This document shows, one piece after another, positions 22,676-35,698 of a DNA stretch of 64,000 bases. Within the stretch, counting starts at the first letter, position 1; the number at the start of each line of letters is the position of its first letter. The position numbers were made by a program, and so were the translations under genes. Source of the stretch: Caprella mutica (taxonomy: Eukaryota > Arthropoda > Malacostraca > Amphipoda > Caprellidae). Location of the stretch: contig CANNZV010002452.1 in assembly GCA_947561585.1 (NCBI GenBank), forward strand, positions 47,671 through 111,670. Direction: 5' to 3'. The notes below the pieces were generated by a model. That model had not been told where the DNA came from. It saw nothing but the letters and a program-made list of their open reading frames with translations, and made no database searches.

Positions 22676-24004
22676 TTTTACTGCGAGTTACTCCGTTTAC
22701 AACTTTTACTACGAGTTACTCCGTTTACATCTTTTACTGCGAGTTACTCCGCTTACAACTTTTACTGCGAGTTACTCCGCTTACAACTTTTACTGCGAGT
22801 TACTCCGTTTACAACTTTTACTACGAGTTACTCCGTTTACAACTTTTACTACGAGTTACTCCGTTTACAACTTTTACTACGAGTTACTCCGTTTACAACT
22901 TTTACTGCGAGTTACTCCGTTTACATCTTTTACTGCGAGTTACTCCGCTTACAACTTTTACTGCGAGTTACTCCGTTTACAACTTTATTACGAGTTACTC
23001 CGTTTACAACTTTTACTACGAGTTACTCCGTTTACAACTTTTACTACGAGTTACTCCGTTTACAACTTTTACTGCGAGTTACTCCGTTTACATCTTTTAC
23101 TGCGAGTTACTCCGCTTACAACTTTTACTGCGAGTTACTCCGTTTACAACTTTTACTACGAGTTACTCCGTTTACAACTTTTACTACGAGTTACTCCGTT
23201 TACAACTTATACTACGAGTTACTCCGTTTACAACTTTTACTACGAGTTACTCCGTTTACAACTTTTACTACGAGTTACTCCGTTTACAACTTATACTACG
23301 AGTTACTCCGTTTACAACTTTTACTACGAGTTACTCCGTTTACAACTTTTACTACGAGTTACTCCGTTTACAACTTTTACTACGAGTTACTCCGTTTACA
23401 ACTTATACTACGAGTTACTCCGTTTACAACTTTTACTACGAGTTACTCCGTTTACAACTTTTACTACGAGTTACTCCGTTTACAACTTTTACTACGAGTT
23501 ACTCCGTTTACAACTTATACTACGAGTTACTCCGTTTACAACTTTTACTACGAGTTACTCCGTTTACAACTTATACTACGAGTTACTCCGTTTACAACTT
23601 TTACTACGAGTTACTCCGTTTACAACTTTTACTACGAGTTACTCCGTTTACAACTTTTACTACGAGTTACTCCGTTAACAACTTTTACTACGAGTTACTC
23701 CGTTTACAACTTTTACTACGAGTTACTCCGTTAACAACTTTTACTGCGAGTTACTCCGTTTTACAACTTTTACTACGAGTTACTCCGTTTACAACTTTTA
23801 CTACGAGTTACTCCGTTTACAACTTTTACTACGAGTTACTCCGTTTACAACTTTTACTACGAGTTACTCCGTTTACAACTTTTACTACGAGTTACTCCGT
23901 TTACAACTTTTACTACGAGTTACTCCGTTTACAACTTTTACTACGAGTTACTCCGTTTACAACTTTTACTACGAGTTACTCCGCTTACAACATTTACTAC
24001 GAGA
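22676..24004. repeat. 28 bp satellite array, about 47 copies
   Basis: The unit is TTTACAACTTTTACTACGAG followed by TTACTCCG. Variants with ACTGCGAG, CATCTTTT and CGCTTAC cluster in the first third and recur about every 6-7 units (CATCT near 22729, 22924, 23091). A TTATAC variant recurs in the middle third. The last third is nearly homogeneous. Confidence 0.95.
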
Positions 24005-25228
24005 GCCTGTCTAGCATACACACGAACGAGTCTGAGGTCCACAGCGCAGGCGCGGCGCTAACTGTGCTCTGATTGGTTGACTGAGAGACGCCTAGCAAAT
24101 GTCATGGTATGATGCGTAAGCGATATAATCTTCATTGGTAACTGATGAATGGAAATAAGTCAAATAACTTAGTGAGTATATAATGGATGTAATGATTATA
24201 TTAAATGGTGTTTATTATGTTATAGTGGAGAATCACTGAATTGTTTGCAATACTAGGTATCTTAAATTCAAATAATTTGTCAGGTTACTACACATTTATT
24301 ATATTGATTGGCAGAGAGGACACTAGGAGTAATTATCAGAAAAGAGAAATCAATAATTGGAGGTGGGTTCAATAAATAAAATAGTTGTGTTCATATATTC
24401 AAATTATTAGGAATTACATTTTATTTATTAGATTATTTATCATATTTATTTTATTCAATCATTTTTTTGAGGTACAAACTTTATTTTAATATTTATTATC
24501 ATTTTATATTATATATATATTAACCAAATTATTTTTTTATAATTATTATAGATAATATGTTACCATCATCTATCATAAAATAGGGAGAAATCATTTCATA
24601 AATCTCGACAAATTCAAAACAATTCAAACTGAATAAATTTGTTTGAATGACGATATAACCAAATAATGAGAAAATAAATCTCATTATTAGCACATAAGAA
24701 ATTGGTGCAAAAATAAACTGAGTTACAAGAATGATTTTAGCGTCAATGTCATTTGCATATTTGGCGGAAACATCAAAAACTCCTTAAATTCCCCTCAAAA
24801 AAGATAAAAAAAGAATTACCACCCAATTTAAAATAAGCGAATTCAATATTTCCTATTCAGTTTTTCTTCATTTTTGTGTGCAAGAAAGTCACCCAAATAA
24901 TGAGGTAATATTCATTATAGAGGTGTTATTGGAAGGAGAAGTCTGTCTATCTACATGAATATATAAGTAATGAAATAGTATGTGAAAGTAACGTAGATTA
25001 TTATAGAACACAAGAGTAGCATTTTCTCAGTAGGGGTATAACGTTCGTATCGCTGACTTCAAAAGTCAATTAAATTCAAATTGCTTCAAAATTTATTTCC
25101 CGTTTTATACTAATTTAGATTCAGAATAATTAATATTTATTTATTATCTAGTGACATAATAACATTTTTTTCTTACATAATACCTACGTTAACACACAAT
25201 TTCCGAGTACTGTGAGTGTAAATGGATG
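24005..25228. other. GC-richer edge then AT-rich sequence, no gene seen
   Basis: Right after the satellite, 24005-24100 is GC-richer (CAGCGCAGGCGCGGCGC, then CTGATTGGTTGACTG, an inverted CCAAT box). No open frame follows. The rest is AT-rich. Confidence 0.35.
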
Positions 25229-25548
25229 TCCGAGTACAACTGTGACTTCACACTAGTTACTAGTACAACTGTAACGTCACACTAGTTACTAGTACAACTG
25301 TGACGTCACACTAGTTACTAGTACAACTGCAACGTCACACTAGTTACTAGTACAACTGTCACGTCACACTAGTTACTGGTACAACAGTGACGTCACACTA
25401 GTTACTAGTACAACTGTGATGTCACACTAGTTACTAGTACAACTGTGACGTCACACTAGTTACTGGTACAACAGTGACGTCACACTAGTTACTAGTACAA
25501 CTGTGATGTCACACTAGTTACTAGTACAACTGTGACGTCACACTAGGG
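25229..25548. repeat. 29 bp minisatellite with CRE-like palindromes, 11 copies
   Basis: Each 29 bp unit reads GTACAACTGTGACGTCACAC then TAGTTACTA. The central octamer TGACGTCA is the full cAMP-response/ATF-CREB site. It is perfect in five of the 11 copies; the others differ by one or two bases (TGATGTCA, TAACGTCA, CAACGTCA, TCACGTCA, TGACTTCA). The palindrome ACTAGT is also kept. Confidence 0.92.
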
Positions 25549-25885
25549 TGCTTAAGATATTTTTTTTAACTGTGAATGACTTGTGAATGACAGATCCGAC
25601 GATATAAATCTTAATATTATTAAACATAAATTATTGAGAGGGAATTATAATAAATTTAAAATATCAAAAACGTACTTGATTCAAAAGTATTGAACTCATT
25701 TGGCAATACTTTGGTATTATGGAGTAGTTACGGTTTAATATTAAAGTAGAAAAACGATATAAATTCATTTAAAGAATTACTCCTTACCATTATTCTATTT
25801 TGTAATTTGATCGTTTGATACATTATTCTATTTAAAGTACATGTTTTTTAACATTAGAATGTGTTGCAACATATCCAATTTACGA

Positions 25886-25955
25886 AAATTCATCGACGAA
25901 ACGTCCTGTCGACAAAACGTCTTTAGACGTAACGTCTGACACCCATGAAGGTAGC
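25886..25955. mobile_element. Possible solo foldback array K
   Basis: CGACGAAACGTCCTGTCGAC, then AAAACGTCTTTAGACGTAACGTC: three or four short units on the same GACAAAACGTC-type template as the foldback arrays. No partner or target duplication was seen. Confidence 0.35.
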
Positions 25956-25959
25956 CTGT

Positions 25960-28802
25960 AGCCGAACTAAATTTAGTCAAAGTTAAAAGTATATCCCATA
26001 ACTACTCATTAATTAATATACTATTTGTGAACATAATCCTATCGAAGGAATGCAGTTCGGCTACTTAGTGCTAAAATGCAGTTAATTAATGAAAATGTAT
26101 TTATCAATGAGAATTGTAGATTAGCTGATATATGGACATAAAATAATTGAATATTTTAGTAAATGTCAACTCCATTTCAATCCCAAGTGCTTGAATATTC
26201 CAAAGAGAAGGTTATGGTGGGGCCATAGAAGATTGAAAGTGGTCCACTCTTAATCTCTACCCGCTAAATGGGTTTTCAGTTTTTCTCCTCATTTTAATGC
26301 TTTTCTCTATATTTCATTTTATAATAGTTACACGAGATAAAATCTGTGATGCTCAAATATTTCATGTATAATGACACATACGGCACACTTACGTACATCA
26401 TACAATACTTTAGATATACTTATTTGTATCAAGAGCTTGAAAGTGCTTCAGTGCAATGAGTGTCTCAGATCATCATTGAAATGATGGGAGTATTTCCCGT
26501 AGTCTTTCTCTCCTACACCCCACTAGAAGTGCACCTGCTTTTTCACTGCCAAACATTTATTGCACTACCTAATCTCTTACTGTACAACAATTCAATTACT
26601 CGGCACCTGTTAAGTAAATAGAAAAGGGGATATTTACTTAAGTGTGTATAATTTGTTATTTTCTATAGGAATGAATAGAAATTGCCCTGATATTTACCAT
26701 GTAAAGGTCACATGCCGCCATGACAGTCTAATTTGTCTGTAGAAGTTCAGAACCATTACTTTAGATCTAAATTGAGTTTTAATCACTAAATCGATATTTC
26801 AGATGATGTATATTAATTCATGATTGCATATTACTCAATATATATTCTGAATCAAGTATGTGTATAGTTTTGGTATTATAATGCAAAATTATTATGTTTA
26901 GTTATAAGCAGCATCAAATAATTTTTAGTGAAATTTCGGATTAAAATATTTTCTTTCGGTAATGTTTTATTATTTTAATTGAATTTATTTTTTAGTACTT
27001 TTTATTTATTTATTTCTCAATCCCCGCATTCAAATTAAGCCTCAAGAAACTAATATATTACTTACTAATTTTAATTTTATCTATCAATTAGTTTGGGTGA
27101 AATTCTTTTGAGTATAGATCTAATCAAAGTATTTTAATTCCTATTTTCAAAATATAACAAAAATGATTTATTTATAGATGTTGTTCCTCCACATACTACA
27201 AATACCGATTATTTTACTAATCCAATTACTTTGTATGTGAGAACCAACTGACACGAATAATTTCTAATTTGAAAATAGAAATACTGAACCTGCTTTTCTT
27301 TTTTTTCTGTTAATCTGCATATCGTATTACACTTCCAGTCACTAGGTTCTGTATATGGGATTAACTGGAAGGTATATAAGATTAAGAGGAGGTATATAGG
27401 ATTAAAGGGAAGGTATATAGGTTGAAAGGAAGGTATAGATCATTATAGGGAAGCGTATATAGGATTAGGATGAAGGTATTTGTTTTCTTTTGACTTCAAA
27501 CCTGTTAGCTAAATGCACATGTATGCCTTAGGGTGAAATTATCTGTCTGTATTTTATTGAAATATACTCTATAGGTCTGAAATGATGTTAACTTACATGC
27601 CTTCAATTGATTGTGAATTGCAACCAGTTTAGAGATTAACTGTGAGGAATTTGAAATCGAAATTAGAGTTGAATAGAGTGTGAGTTAACAAAACCGCAGA
27701 CTTTAGGTTTGTTAATATTAATTTATATCACAGATGTGATATTTGTAGCATTTCAAATTATCAATTCATAAAAAAATATATAACTGTATTGAATGAAAAA
27801 GAAAATATGGAGTTTTTCAACCTGTATGAAGATTGTGAAATGCCACTAACTAAATTCTGCAGAATATTCAATATTCTTATATAGTATATTTATATTTAAA
27901 TATATATTTTTTGGAATAAGAAATTCCTTCTTTACGTTATTTTCAAAACAGAGAATTTATTTATTTATTTTCCCAGGTGTTTTTGAATAAAATATTTGTA
28001 GCATCCAAAATCTAAATATATCATTTTGCAGAAAATTAAAGTTATCTAACTTTGATATTAACTTCTTTGTATAAACTACACGAATATTCATATATAAATA
28101 AGTTGAAAATAATCTTACATCCAAATATTGAGATCGAAATATGATGATTTCATTACATTTTCAAAATTCAAATATTATTTTATTTAAATATAAGATGTCG
28201 AAAAAAATTGAATTAATTAATTATCTCCCCTACATTTTAAAGACAAAGAACATCAGAGTTTGGGTAGAAAAATCTTGCCATTTGTTCCCTAAAACTAGTT
28301 TATTATTTTTCAAAAACGGTCCCTTACAATTTAAAAACAATGCATCGCAAATGATAATAATCTAATAAATTTCTATCATAACGATTGAAAAAATACCTTC
28401 CCATTCCTTCAACTGTTGATCACAGGTCACCTTTTGACCTTCTGACCATTTGTTATAACTAGTGTAACTAGAGAGACAAAGTCTGGTGACTGCTATGAAC
28501 ACAAACAAAAAAACTGAAGTAGAACTAAAGTCGTGAAAAGAAGCTACAGTGAAACCAAGTGACTTTTCAAGTATTTCTTTTTTCCTCTGAAGAATTGCAT
28601 TGTGATATCACACTGGCAGTCATTTAATCTTCGAAGTTTGTTTTCTCTTCATAGTGAGGGTACAGTAAAGCCTTATTGTGTTTATCATGGCAGGTTATGG
28701 TTTATTAACCAGTGGTTACTAACGACTTCTAGTCTGTTTGTTTGGAGAAATGGAACACAGTGAAAAAAAGATGAAACGCGTTAATGGATCTATTGAAATA
28801 TT
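25960..28802. other. Long AT-rich stretch, no gene seen
   Basis: Holds a small repeat of GGAAGGTATATAGGATTAAA-like units at 27365-27480 and nuclear-receptor-like half sites AGGTCA and TGACCT near 28434-28450. The 74-codon frame at 28141 has no motif. Otherwise I see nothing supportable. Confidence 0.4.
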
Positions 28803-29022
28803 GTGAAACACAGTCATGAGAAGAGAGAACCACAGTCATGAGAAGAGAGAAACACAGTCATGAGAAGAGAGAAACACAGTCATGAGAAGAGAGAACCACA
28901 GTCATGAGAAGAGAGAAACACAGTCATGAGAAGAGAGAAACACTGTCATGAGAAGAGAGAAACACAGTCATGAGAAGAGAGAAACACAGTCATGAGAAGA
29001 GAGAAACACAGTCATGAGAAGA
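28803..29022. repeat. 22 bp minisatellite, about 10 copies
   Basis: The unit is GAGAAACACAGTCATGAGAA plus GA, nearly homogeneous, with an AACC variant in two copies. Confidence 0.93.
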
Positions 29023-30038
29023 TTCTTTCATGGAATAGTTTGTACATTATCACTCAATTATATACTTTTAGCAAATAGTGCATTATTAAAGATTCTGTAT
29101 GTTCAATATAATACATTGAATATTAACTAACTATTACCTTCATGATATTATAATAATATGGTGACTTATCAAATGAAACTTGTTTTGTTATATTGTACTA
29201 AATTGCCTAACATGTTCAATGTTTATAGATAGCAATACTGCAACTCAACAAAGTAGATTGTACATTCATGATGTAATAACACATCATTAAGGTATCCTTC
29301 TTATCAAGATTCTTATCGGCAAGAGGTTTCTTATCTCTGATAGTTTGTGCCTTCACGTAATAGTTACATCGTTCTACCTATATTGTATGTGAATAAATCG
29401 TTTTTAAATTTCACCATAAGAAGTAAGAAAATGTGGAACGTTATTTATTTAATTAATGTAGGTGAACTTTCATATCTTTTAAACACAACGTTCGTCTTAT
29501 TTCACGCTTAAGAGGGCACTTACCGATAAACTCTAAAGATTTGTCTTAAATATTAGTATGTAATATTTTTAACATTTTGAAAGATATTTTAATTCCTTGT
29601 AATTTTATATCATATTTTATTTGAAACAAAACATTTTTCCTTTGTAAAATCATGTTTTTTATTGTAATTTCCATTGATTATATGAGAGAATATGATGTCT
29701 GCTATTACCTGTGGTTTAATAATTAAGTATAATAATTATTGTAGCTATCATTGAGAAAAATAATGAAATGAACATAATGATGTATCCCTCTAAAGGGTCA
29801 ATTATTGAAAGCAATTATTTATTCTTCAATAGTTCTATCTATGACAAACAAACAGTCATATTAAATATATGTTCATAAAATCATAACAAACTATTTGAGT
29901 TTTCTAGTACTTATATTCTTGAACCGATTAAGAATTTGACTAGAAAAATGTATATGAATGGGAACGAATCAATCGTATGTTGAGACACTGTTAAAATTAG
30001 TCAGTAAAAATAATTTCACAAAAAAAATCACTGCTTAC
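29023..30038. other. No gene seen
   Basis: AT-rich sequence without repeats or open frames that I can support. Confidence 0.4.
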
Positions 30039-30120
30039 CGTTGACCTGTTAGGTTTATAACAATGTAACCAAGAGGATTAGCAAATTGGCCAATATTTTG
30101 AGGTAGGGCTTCTACAGAAG
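30039..30120 (-). other. Candidate 82 bp internal exon
   Basis: On the minus strand an excellent 3' splice site (CTTTTGTTTCAG) precedes 82 bp that end at CAACG followed by the donor GTAAGC. One frame is fully open and reads SVEALPQNIGQFANPLGYIV then INLTGQ, which looks protein-like. I cannot assign it, and no flanking exons were identified. Confidence 0.35.
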
Positions 30121-31592
30121 CTGAAACAAAAGATTAGAATAACATTACTATAAAACTACAGAGAAAATGATGTCACAATTTGAATAGCCATTAATAATTG
30201 GTATAAGAGAATAGGTATCATTTGAATCTCAGCCTCAACTTGGTAGTCAACTAGGCTACCGGATGAATAGAAACAAAGGTTTTTGAATCTGATTTGATTA
30301 GCATTTCTATTATGGCACAGATTATATAATCCTAGAAATCTTTCAGCTAAATAGGTACTGTATGGAATATAATTGGCACAGGAATTATAAAAAAAGGTAT
30401 TTTTTTTTTTATAAAGATGATTATATAGATGATTATTGTAACTGAATGTAGTTCACATTTTAGCGAAACATTGAAATGAGTACGTTCTCTAATAGAATAA
30501 TGATATGAAAATTAAGATAACTATAATATAATCTATATACCTATTTGTAGTGAACATAACCGAAATGTTCTATTTAAACGATATCAAATGGATTACTTCA
30601 GACTAAAGTAAAACTAATTTTATCGAGTGGTTACATTTAAGCCATCAAGTTATTAGCACAGTAAAATGTCATGTAAAATGCTAAATTTAAAGTAATTTCT
30701 GTATGGTTGAGGACGTCCATATCTTCCATTCTTAGCGGTACATTATAATGGATTACTTATTATTCAAATATTAATAATTTACTAAAGTATATCTACGAAA
30801 TTATCGATAATTATCAACAGTGACTTTTCCACGATACTGATGTGCAATATCTTTGACAAAAATTTAAAGCTTCTCCTATGAATTTTAGATGTAACAATCA
30901 AGACCATCTATAATTTGTATGAATAATTACTATTTAGTATATATGCGAGAGAATTTATACGATATCACTTTTATTTTATTTAAGTGATTAAATTAAATTT
31001 CAATGTATGGAACTCACTCACTAACAATTATTTATTAATATTATATTTTGGTCAGATATGGTGGGTAGATTTCCCTCTTTATATGTTCACTGTTCAGTAA
31101 TTACTTTATAATATGGATTTCTTATGGCCACATTCCAAGAAATCAGGACTACATCAACATATGTAATGTACCGGAGTGTGCCACGAATATCTGTTATCTT
31201 TGAATGTTATATTACATGATGTTATGGTTGATAATTTGTTATATTCCTGAGTGTGCATAAATATAAATGATTTACAAAGAAGACCAATCTGCTATATATA
31301 GAATAGAGAACTATTTATCATTCTATCATGATAATTTCTTCAGTAACGAATTACTCGGTGTTCTATTGATTAATTTTATCATTCTTATATCTATCGTAAT
31401 ATTCTATCAACTTATATTTCAAGTTGAAGTTAAAAAAAATCTGTTTACAATATTGCAGAGTTATTATCTTGTACACTGGAGAATTACATCACTCAAACGT
31501 TTCAGAAATTGTATTAGGTTTTATTACAGTATTTGCTATAAATAATAGTACATTACAAGTTGATAAACTATTTTTTTCAATAAGGTAAAGGT
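30121..31592. other. No gene seen
   Basis: AT-rich. The 92-codon plus frame at 31267-31545 is Ile/Leu/Tyr-rich as expected from base composition and has no homology I recognise. Confidence 0.4.
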
Positions 31593-32296
31593 GGGTCTAG
31601 GACATTTCGTTCACGGACAATTCGTTCACACCTCCACGGACATTTCGTTTAACGGACAACTCTTCCACGAATTGCTTTATTTTGTATTTTAAAGTGTCTA
31701 TGGGATATATTTCATATTATATTTCACTACTATATACTTTAATGGCCAGGTGTAAATGTACAATAATATAATAGTGAACACATAAAATATGCTTACTTAT
31801 CGATTACAATTATAAAATTAGATATGCTAAACGGGTTGGGTTGACTGTTTCTATAAGTTTTGTGCCTCGTTTAATATTTTGCATTAACTAATGAGTTGTC
31901 AGTATCTAACATACGTAACTGAGATAACAGAGTACTAACAAGAAAAAGTGTGTGGTCACACAAAAAAGAATATAAATAATAACAATAGAGGTAAATCAAA
32001 TTTTCTATATATGCTTTTATTATGAGTCAGAAAATATCGGACAGCCCAGACCGATAACACGGACGTTTTAACGTTTGAATTAATAAACGTAACACTACAA
32101 AGTATCAATATCTAGCTACTTCTTTTATATCTTTGTGTGTAGTCACTATTAAAAGTATTCTCGTATAAAAAACTAATTTCTGAATCAATATTGCTTCTAA
32201 TAACCTAAACTGAACAATAATATTGGTAATTATTGTAGTTATCGTGAAATTATCACCACAGAAAATGTCTCCGTTTTCTATGTTTATATATAGTGG

Positions 32297-32364
32297 CAGG
32301 ACAATTGGCACCCGCGGACAATTGCCACCCTCGGACGATTGCCACCCGGACAATAACCGCCCAA
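32297..32364 (+). mobile_element. Solo foldback array L (unit GGACAATTGCCACCC)
   Basis: Four units: GGACAATTGGCACCC, GGACAATTGCCACCC, GGACGATTGCCACCC and GGACAATAACC, with 2 nt linkers. It has the same template as the other families. No inverted partner was found nearby. Confidence 0.6.
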
Positions 32365-32579
32365 ATAACTATTATCAGACTTCCTAACTTAAGATAGTGA
32401 TAAAATATGCATATTATTTTTAAACGATTAATCATTAATTATTTAGATTATAAGATACAAATTTCTTCATCCATCATTTATTGTTATTTTATAGAATTCA
32501 TAATTCCAATTGGTGATATAATATATTAATATTAATTTTTTATACGATTTATTTCCATTAAACACTATACAGTGTGTCT

Positions 32580-32757
32580 GCAAAAAATGAATCCACTGCC
32601 TTGAATCTAAATTATTCATCATTTCACGATAATATGCATAGTAAATTGGTACCATAGATACGTCGATTAATATTTTAATGAATCATAAATAGTACTTATA
32701 AGATTTTTTCGATGGCAGTGGTCGATGGCAGTGGATACATTTTTTGCGGACACACTG
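32580..32757. mobile_element. 178 bp mariner-type MITE
   Basis: Inverted ends of about 32 bp begin CAGTGTGTCTGCAAAAAATG on the left, with the mirrored form on the right, and share CCACTGCC. TA dinucleotides at 32578-32579 and 32758-32759 are the target duplication. There is no coding capacity. It is typical of a short non-autonomous Tc1/mariner derivative. Confidence 0.88.
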
Positions 32758-33325
32758 TATCATTTCCTTTATAAATTAAATATTTCTTGCTATATCTCCA
32801 CTATCATTTTTTTAGGGTATGACAAGCAACAGTATTTAAAATCAGTCGCTCAAATTATGTACATATTAAAAAAAATTTAAACACCTTTTACATTTTTCAT
32901 TATGAATTTTCAAATTTTTCTTTCCGTTGTAATGACTGGTTATATTCTATGACACAAGTTATTAGTATTTTACTGTAAAATATGTTTAATTAACGTTATA
33001 AATACACAACATTATTGATTTTGATCAATTGTTGATAAAAGTCTTTATATATACCCCAGTAAAATCATCTCTATTATATATATATTATTAACTGATAATG
33101 GACAAACAATAGGTAATTACATTACTACTACTTAATTAAGAAAATTTCAAGTTGAAAATCCTGATAATTATAATCATGATTGTAACAATATGCTTTCATA
33201 ATCATAGATCCTAAAAATACTATAAACGGAGAGGATTAAACACTATTGATTTGTTTAAAACCACCGATATATAGAATTCAATACAATTTAATTTTTTTTC
33301 GTCTATGATATTCTTAATATCTATG

Positions 33326-34550
33326 ACTTAATACATATTTTTTATAAGACTGGAGTGTTAATACATATTTTTTATAAGACTGGAGTGTTAATACATATTT
33401 TTTATAAGACTGGAGTGTTAATACATATTTTTTATAAGACTGGAGTGTTAATACATATTTTTTATAAGACTGGAGTGTTAATACATATTTTTTATAAGAC
33501 TGGAGTGTTAATACATATTTTTTATAAGACTGGAGTGTTAATACATATTTTTTATAAGACTGGAGTGTTAATACATATTTTATAAGACTGGAGTGTTAAT
33601 ACATATTTTATAAGACTGGAGTGTTAATACATATTTTATAAGACTGGAGTGTTAATACATATTTTATAAGACTGGAGTGTTAATACATTTTTTATAAGAC
33701 TGGAGTGTTAATACATATTTTATAAGACTGGAGTGTTAATACATATTTTATAAGACTGGAGTGTTAATACATATTTTATAAGACTGGAGTGTTAATACAT
33801 TTTTTATAAGACTGGAGTGTTAATACATATTTTATAAGACTGGAGTGTTAATACATATTTTATAAGACTGGAGTGTTAATACATATTTTATAAGACTGGA
33901 GTGTTAATACATATTTTATAAGACTGGAGTGTTAATACATATTTTATAAGACTGGAGTGTTAATACATATTTTATAAGACTGGAGTGTTAATACATATTT
34001 TATAAGACTGGAGTGTTAATACATATTTTATAAGACTGGAGTGTTAATACATATTTTATAAGACTGGAGTGTTAATACATATTTTATAAGACTGGAGTGT
34101 TAATACATATTTTATAAGACTGGAGTGTTAATACATATTTTATAAGACTGGAGTGTTAATACATATTTTATAAGACTGGAGTGTTAATACATATTTTATA
34201 AGACTGGAGTGTTAATACATATTTTATAAGACTGGAGTGTTAATACATTTTTTATAAGACTGGAGTGTTAATACATTTTTTATAAGACTGGAGTGTTAAT
34301 ACATATTTTTTATAAGACTGGAGTGTTAATACATTTTTTATAAGACTGGAGTGTTAATACATTTTTTATAAGACTGGAGTGTTAATACATATTTTATAAG
34401 ACTGGAGTATTAATACATTTTTTATAAGACTGGAGTGTTAATACATATTTTATAAGACTGGAGTATTAATACATTTTTTATAAGACTGGAGTGTTAATAC
34501 ATATTTTATAAGACTGGAGTGTTAATACATATTTTATAAGACTGGAGAGT
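33326..34550. repeat. 28/30 bp minisatellite, about 42 copies
   Basis: The unit is TTAATACATATTTTATAAGA then CTGGAGTG. The first ~8 copies have two extra T (30 bp). Most of the rest have 28 bp, with a third type lacking TA (TACATTTTTTATAAG) scattered at intervals. The plus-strand 76-codon frame at 33355 is only read-through of the 30 bp units, whose length is a multiple of three. Confidence 0.95.
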
Positions 34551-34790
34551 GTTTTAATGCATCATTAAAAAAGTATACAATTTTATTATTTTACTGTTGC
34601 CGGCCAGCAGGGGGAGGAGAAGAAGAATGCGAAAAAAATTAAAGGAAATAACATTTATTTCTAGTTACCATCAGCAAAGGATGTTTTCTATTTTTACATT
34701 GCAGAATATAGATATAAATAATATAGAATATATACGCATTCTAAATATAATACAATATACAGCATTTCTTGAACGGAATGTCCGTGCACG

Positions 34791-35698
34791 AATAGGAGTA
34801 GATCTAGCAGACTAACTCTACTAACATATTGTATATGTTATCCTGGACAAGAAACGGTGGAGGAAAAAGTGGGGAGTATCTTTCCGATTGACCAATGTTC
34901 GAAGTCTCATTTAAAATATTCAGATTAATGCAGTAAATAGTAAATGATTGTAAACTTTACTTAATACGTGTTTGTCATTACACAAGCAAATATATCTATA
35001 TCAATAAACTTTATTTTCCTTTCAGTTCATAAATTATATAATATTAATTTCAATTTGAGATTCGAACTTGAAATCTTCACATTAGCCAACATTAACTATA
35101 AATATTAATATTCTTTTAAGAGTTAGAGTTTATTAAATTAAGAAATCATATTCCTAATATTGGTTTCAATTCAGTAAATCAAATTACTATTATAAAAATT
35201 CTATGTTTGGTGTGAACAGAAGGTGTTAATAATCCAGTTATACTTATTATGCTTACTTTGAATTATTTTGAAGTGTCCAGGTAAAATAGTACGTATTTAT
35301 TGGATCAAAAATATTCTTAAAAAAATAGAGTTGGTTTGTGAAAAATAGATTTATTCTTGTAGTGTAGGAAAAAAGTCCTTATAAAAGAAAAACAATAGAA
35401 TAGTTAATCAGTATATTATGAGAGTCCTATTTCCATTACTTTATTGATACATATAAAAAAAATCATTCTTAATTATTCCATTGATTTAGATATAAAAAAT
35501 ATTTTTATTAAAAAATGATTAAATTAATTCAATTGATAGAAACCTGAATAATTTAGTGAATATATATAAAATATTTCACATATTAGAAAACTTTATTTTC
35601 GATTTCAAATTTATTCTATTATCTGAAAAATAGTACTTCATCAAGTGCATGTTTCCAGTTCGTAATAGTGAAACATAATAAACCATATAACGATTGTG
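34791..35698. other. No gene seen
   Basis: AT-rich sequence. Confidence 0.4.

Larger units (their letters stand above)
31593..34790. mobile_element. Candidate foldback-type element H (unit GGACATTTCGTTCAC)
   Basis: The left end is GGGTCTA-GGACATTTCG followed by two to three 15 bp units to about 31675. The inward-read right end at 34790 is CGTGCAC-GGACATTCCG with only one unit left. The paired end modules match the other families. No convincing target duplication was found, so the pairing is provisional. The interior contains an array of another unit type, a MITE and a large minisatellite. Confidence 0.5.

Noticed and set aside
22676..24004. Regularly spaced 28 bp repeats resembling a CRISPR array
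   Set aside because: The units are head-to-tail with no variable spacers, there are no cas genes, and the sequence is a eukaryotic nuclear genome.
28141..28365. 74-codon plus frame
   Set aside because: Composition is that expected from AT-rich DNA; no motif and no splice context.
33355..33585. 76-codon frame with repeated LIHIFYKTGV
   Set aside because: Read-through of 30 bp minisatellite units; a unit length divisible by three keeps any frame open.
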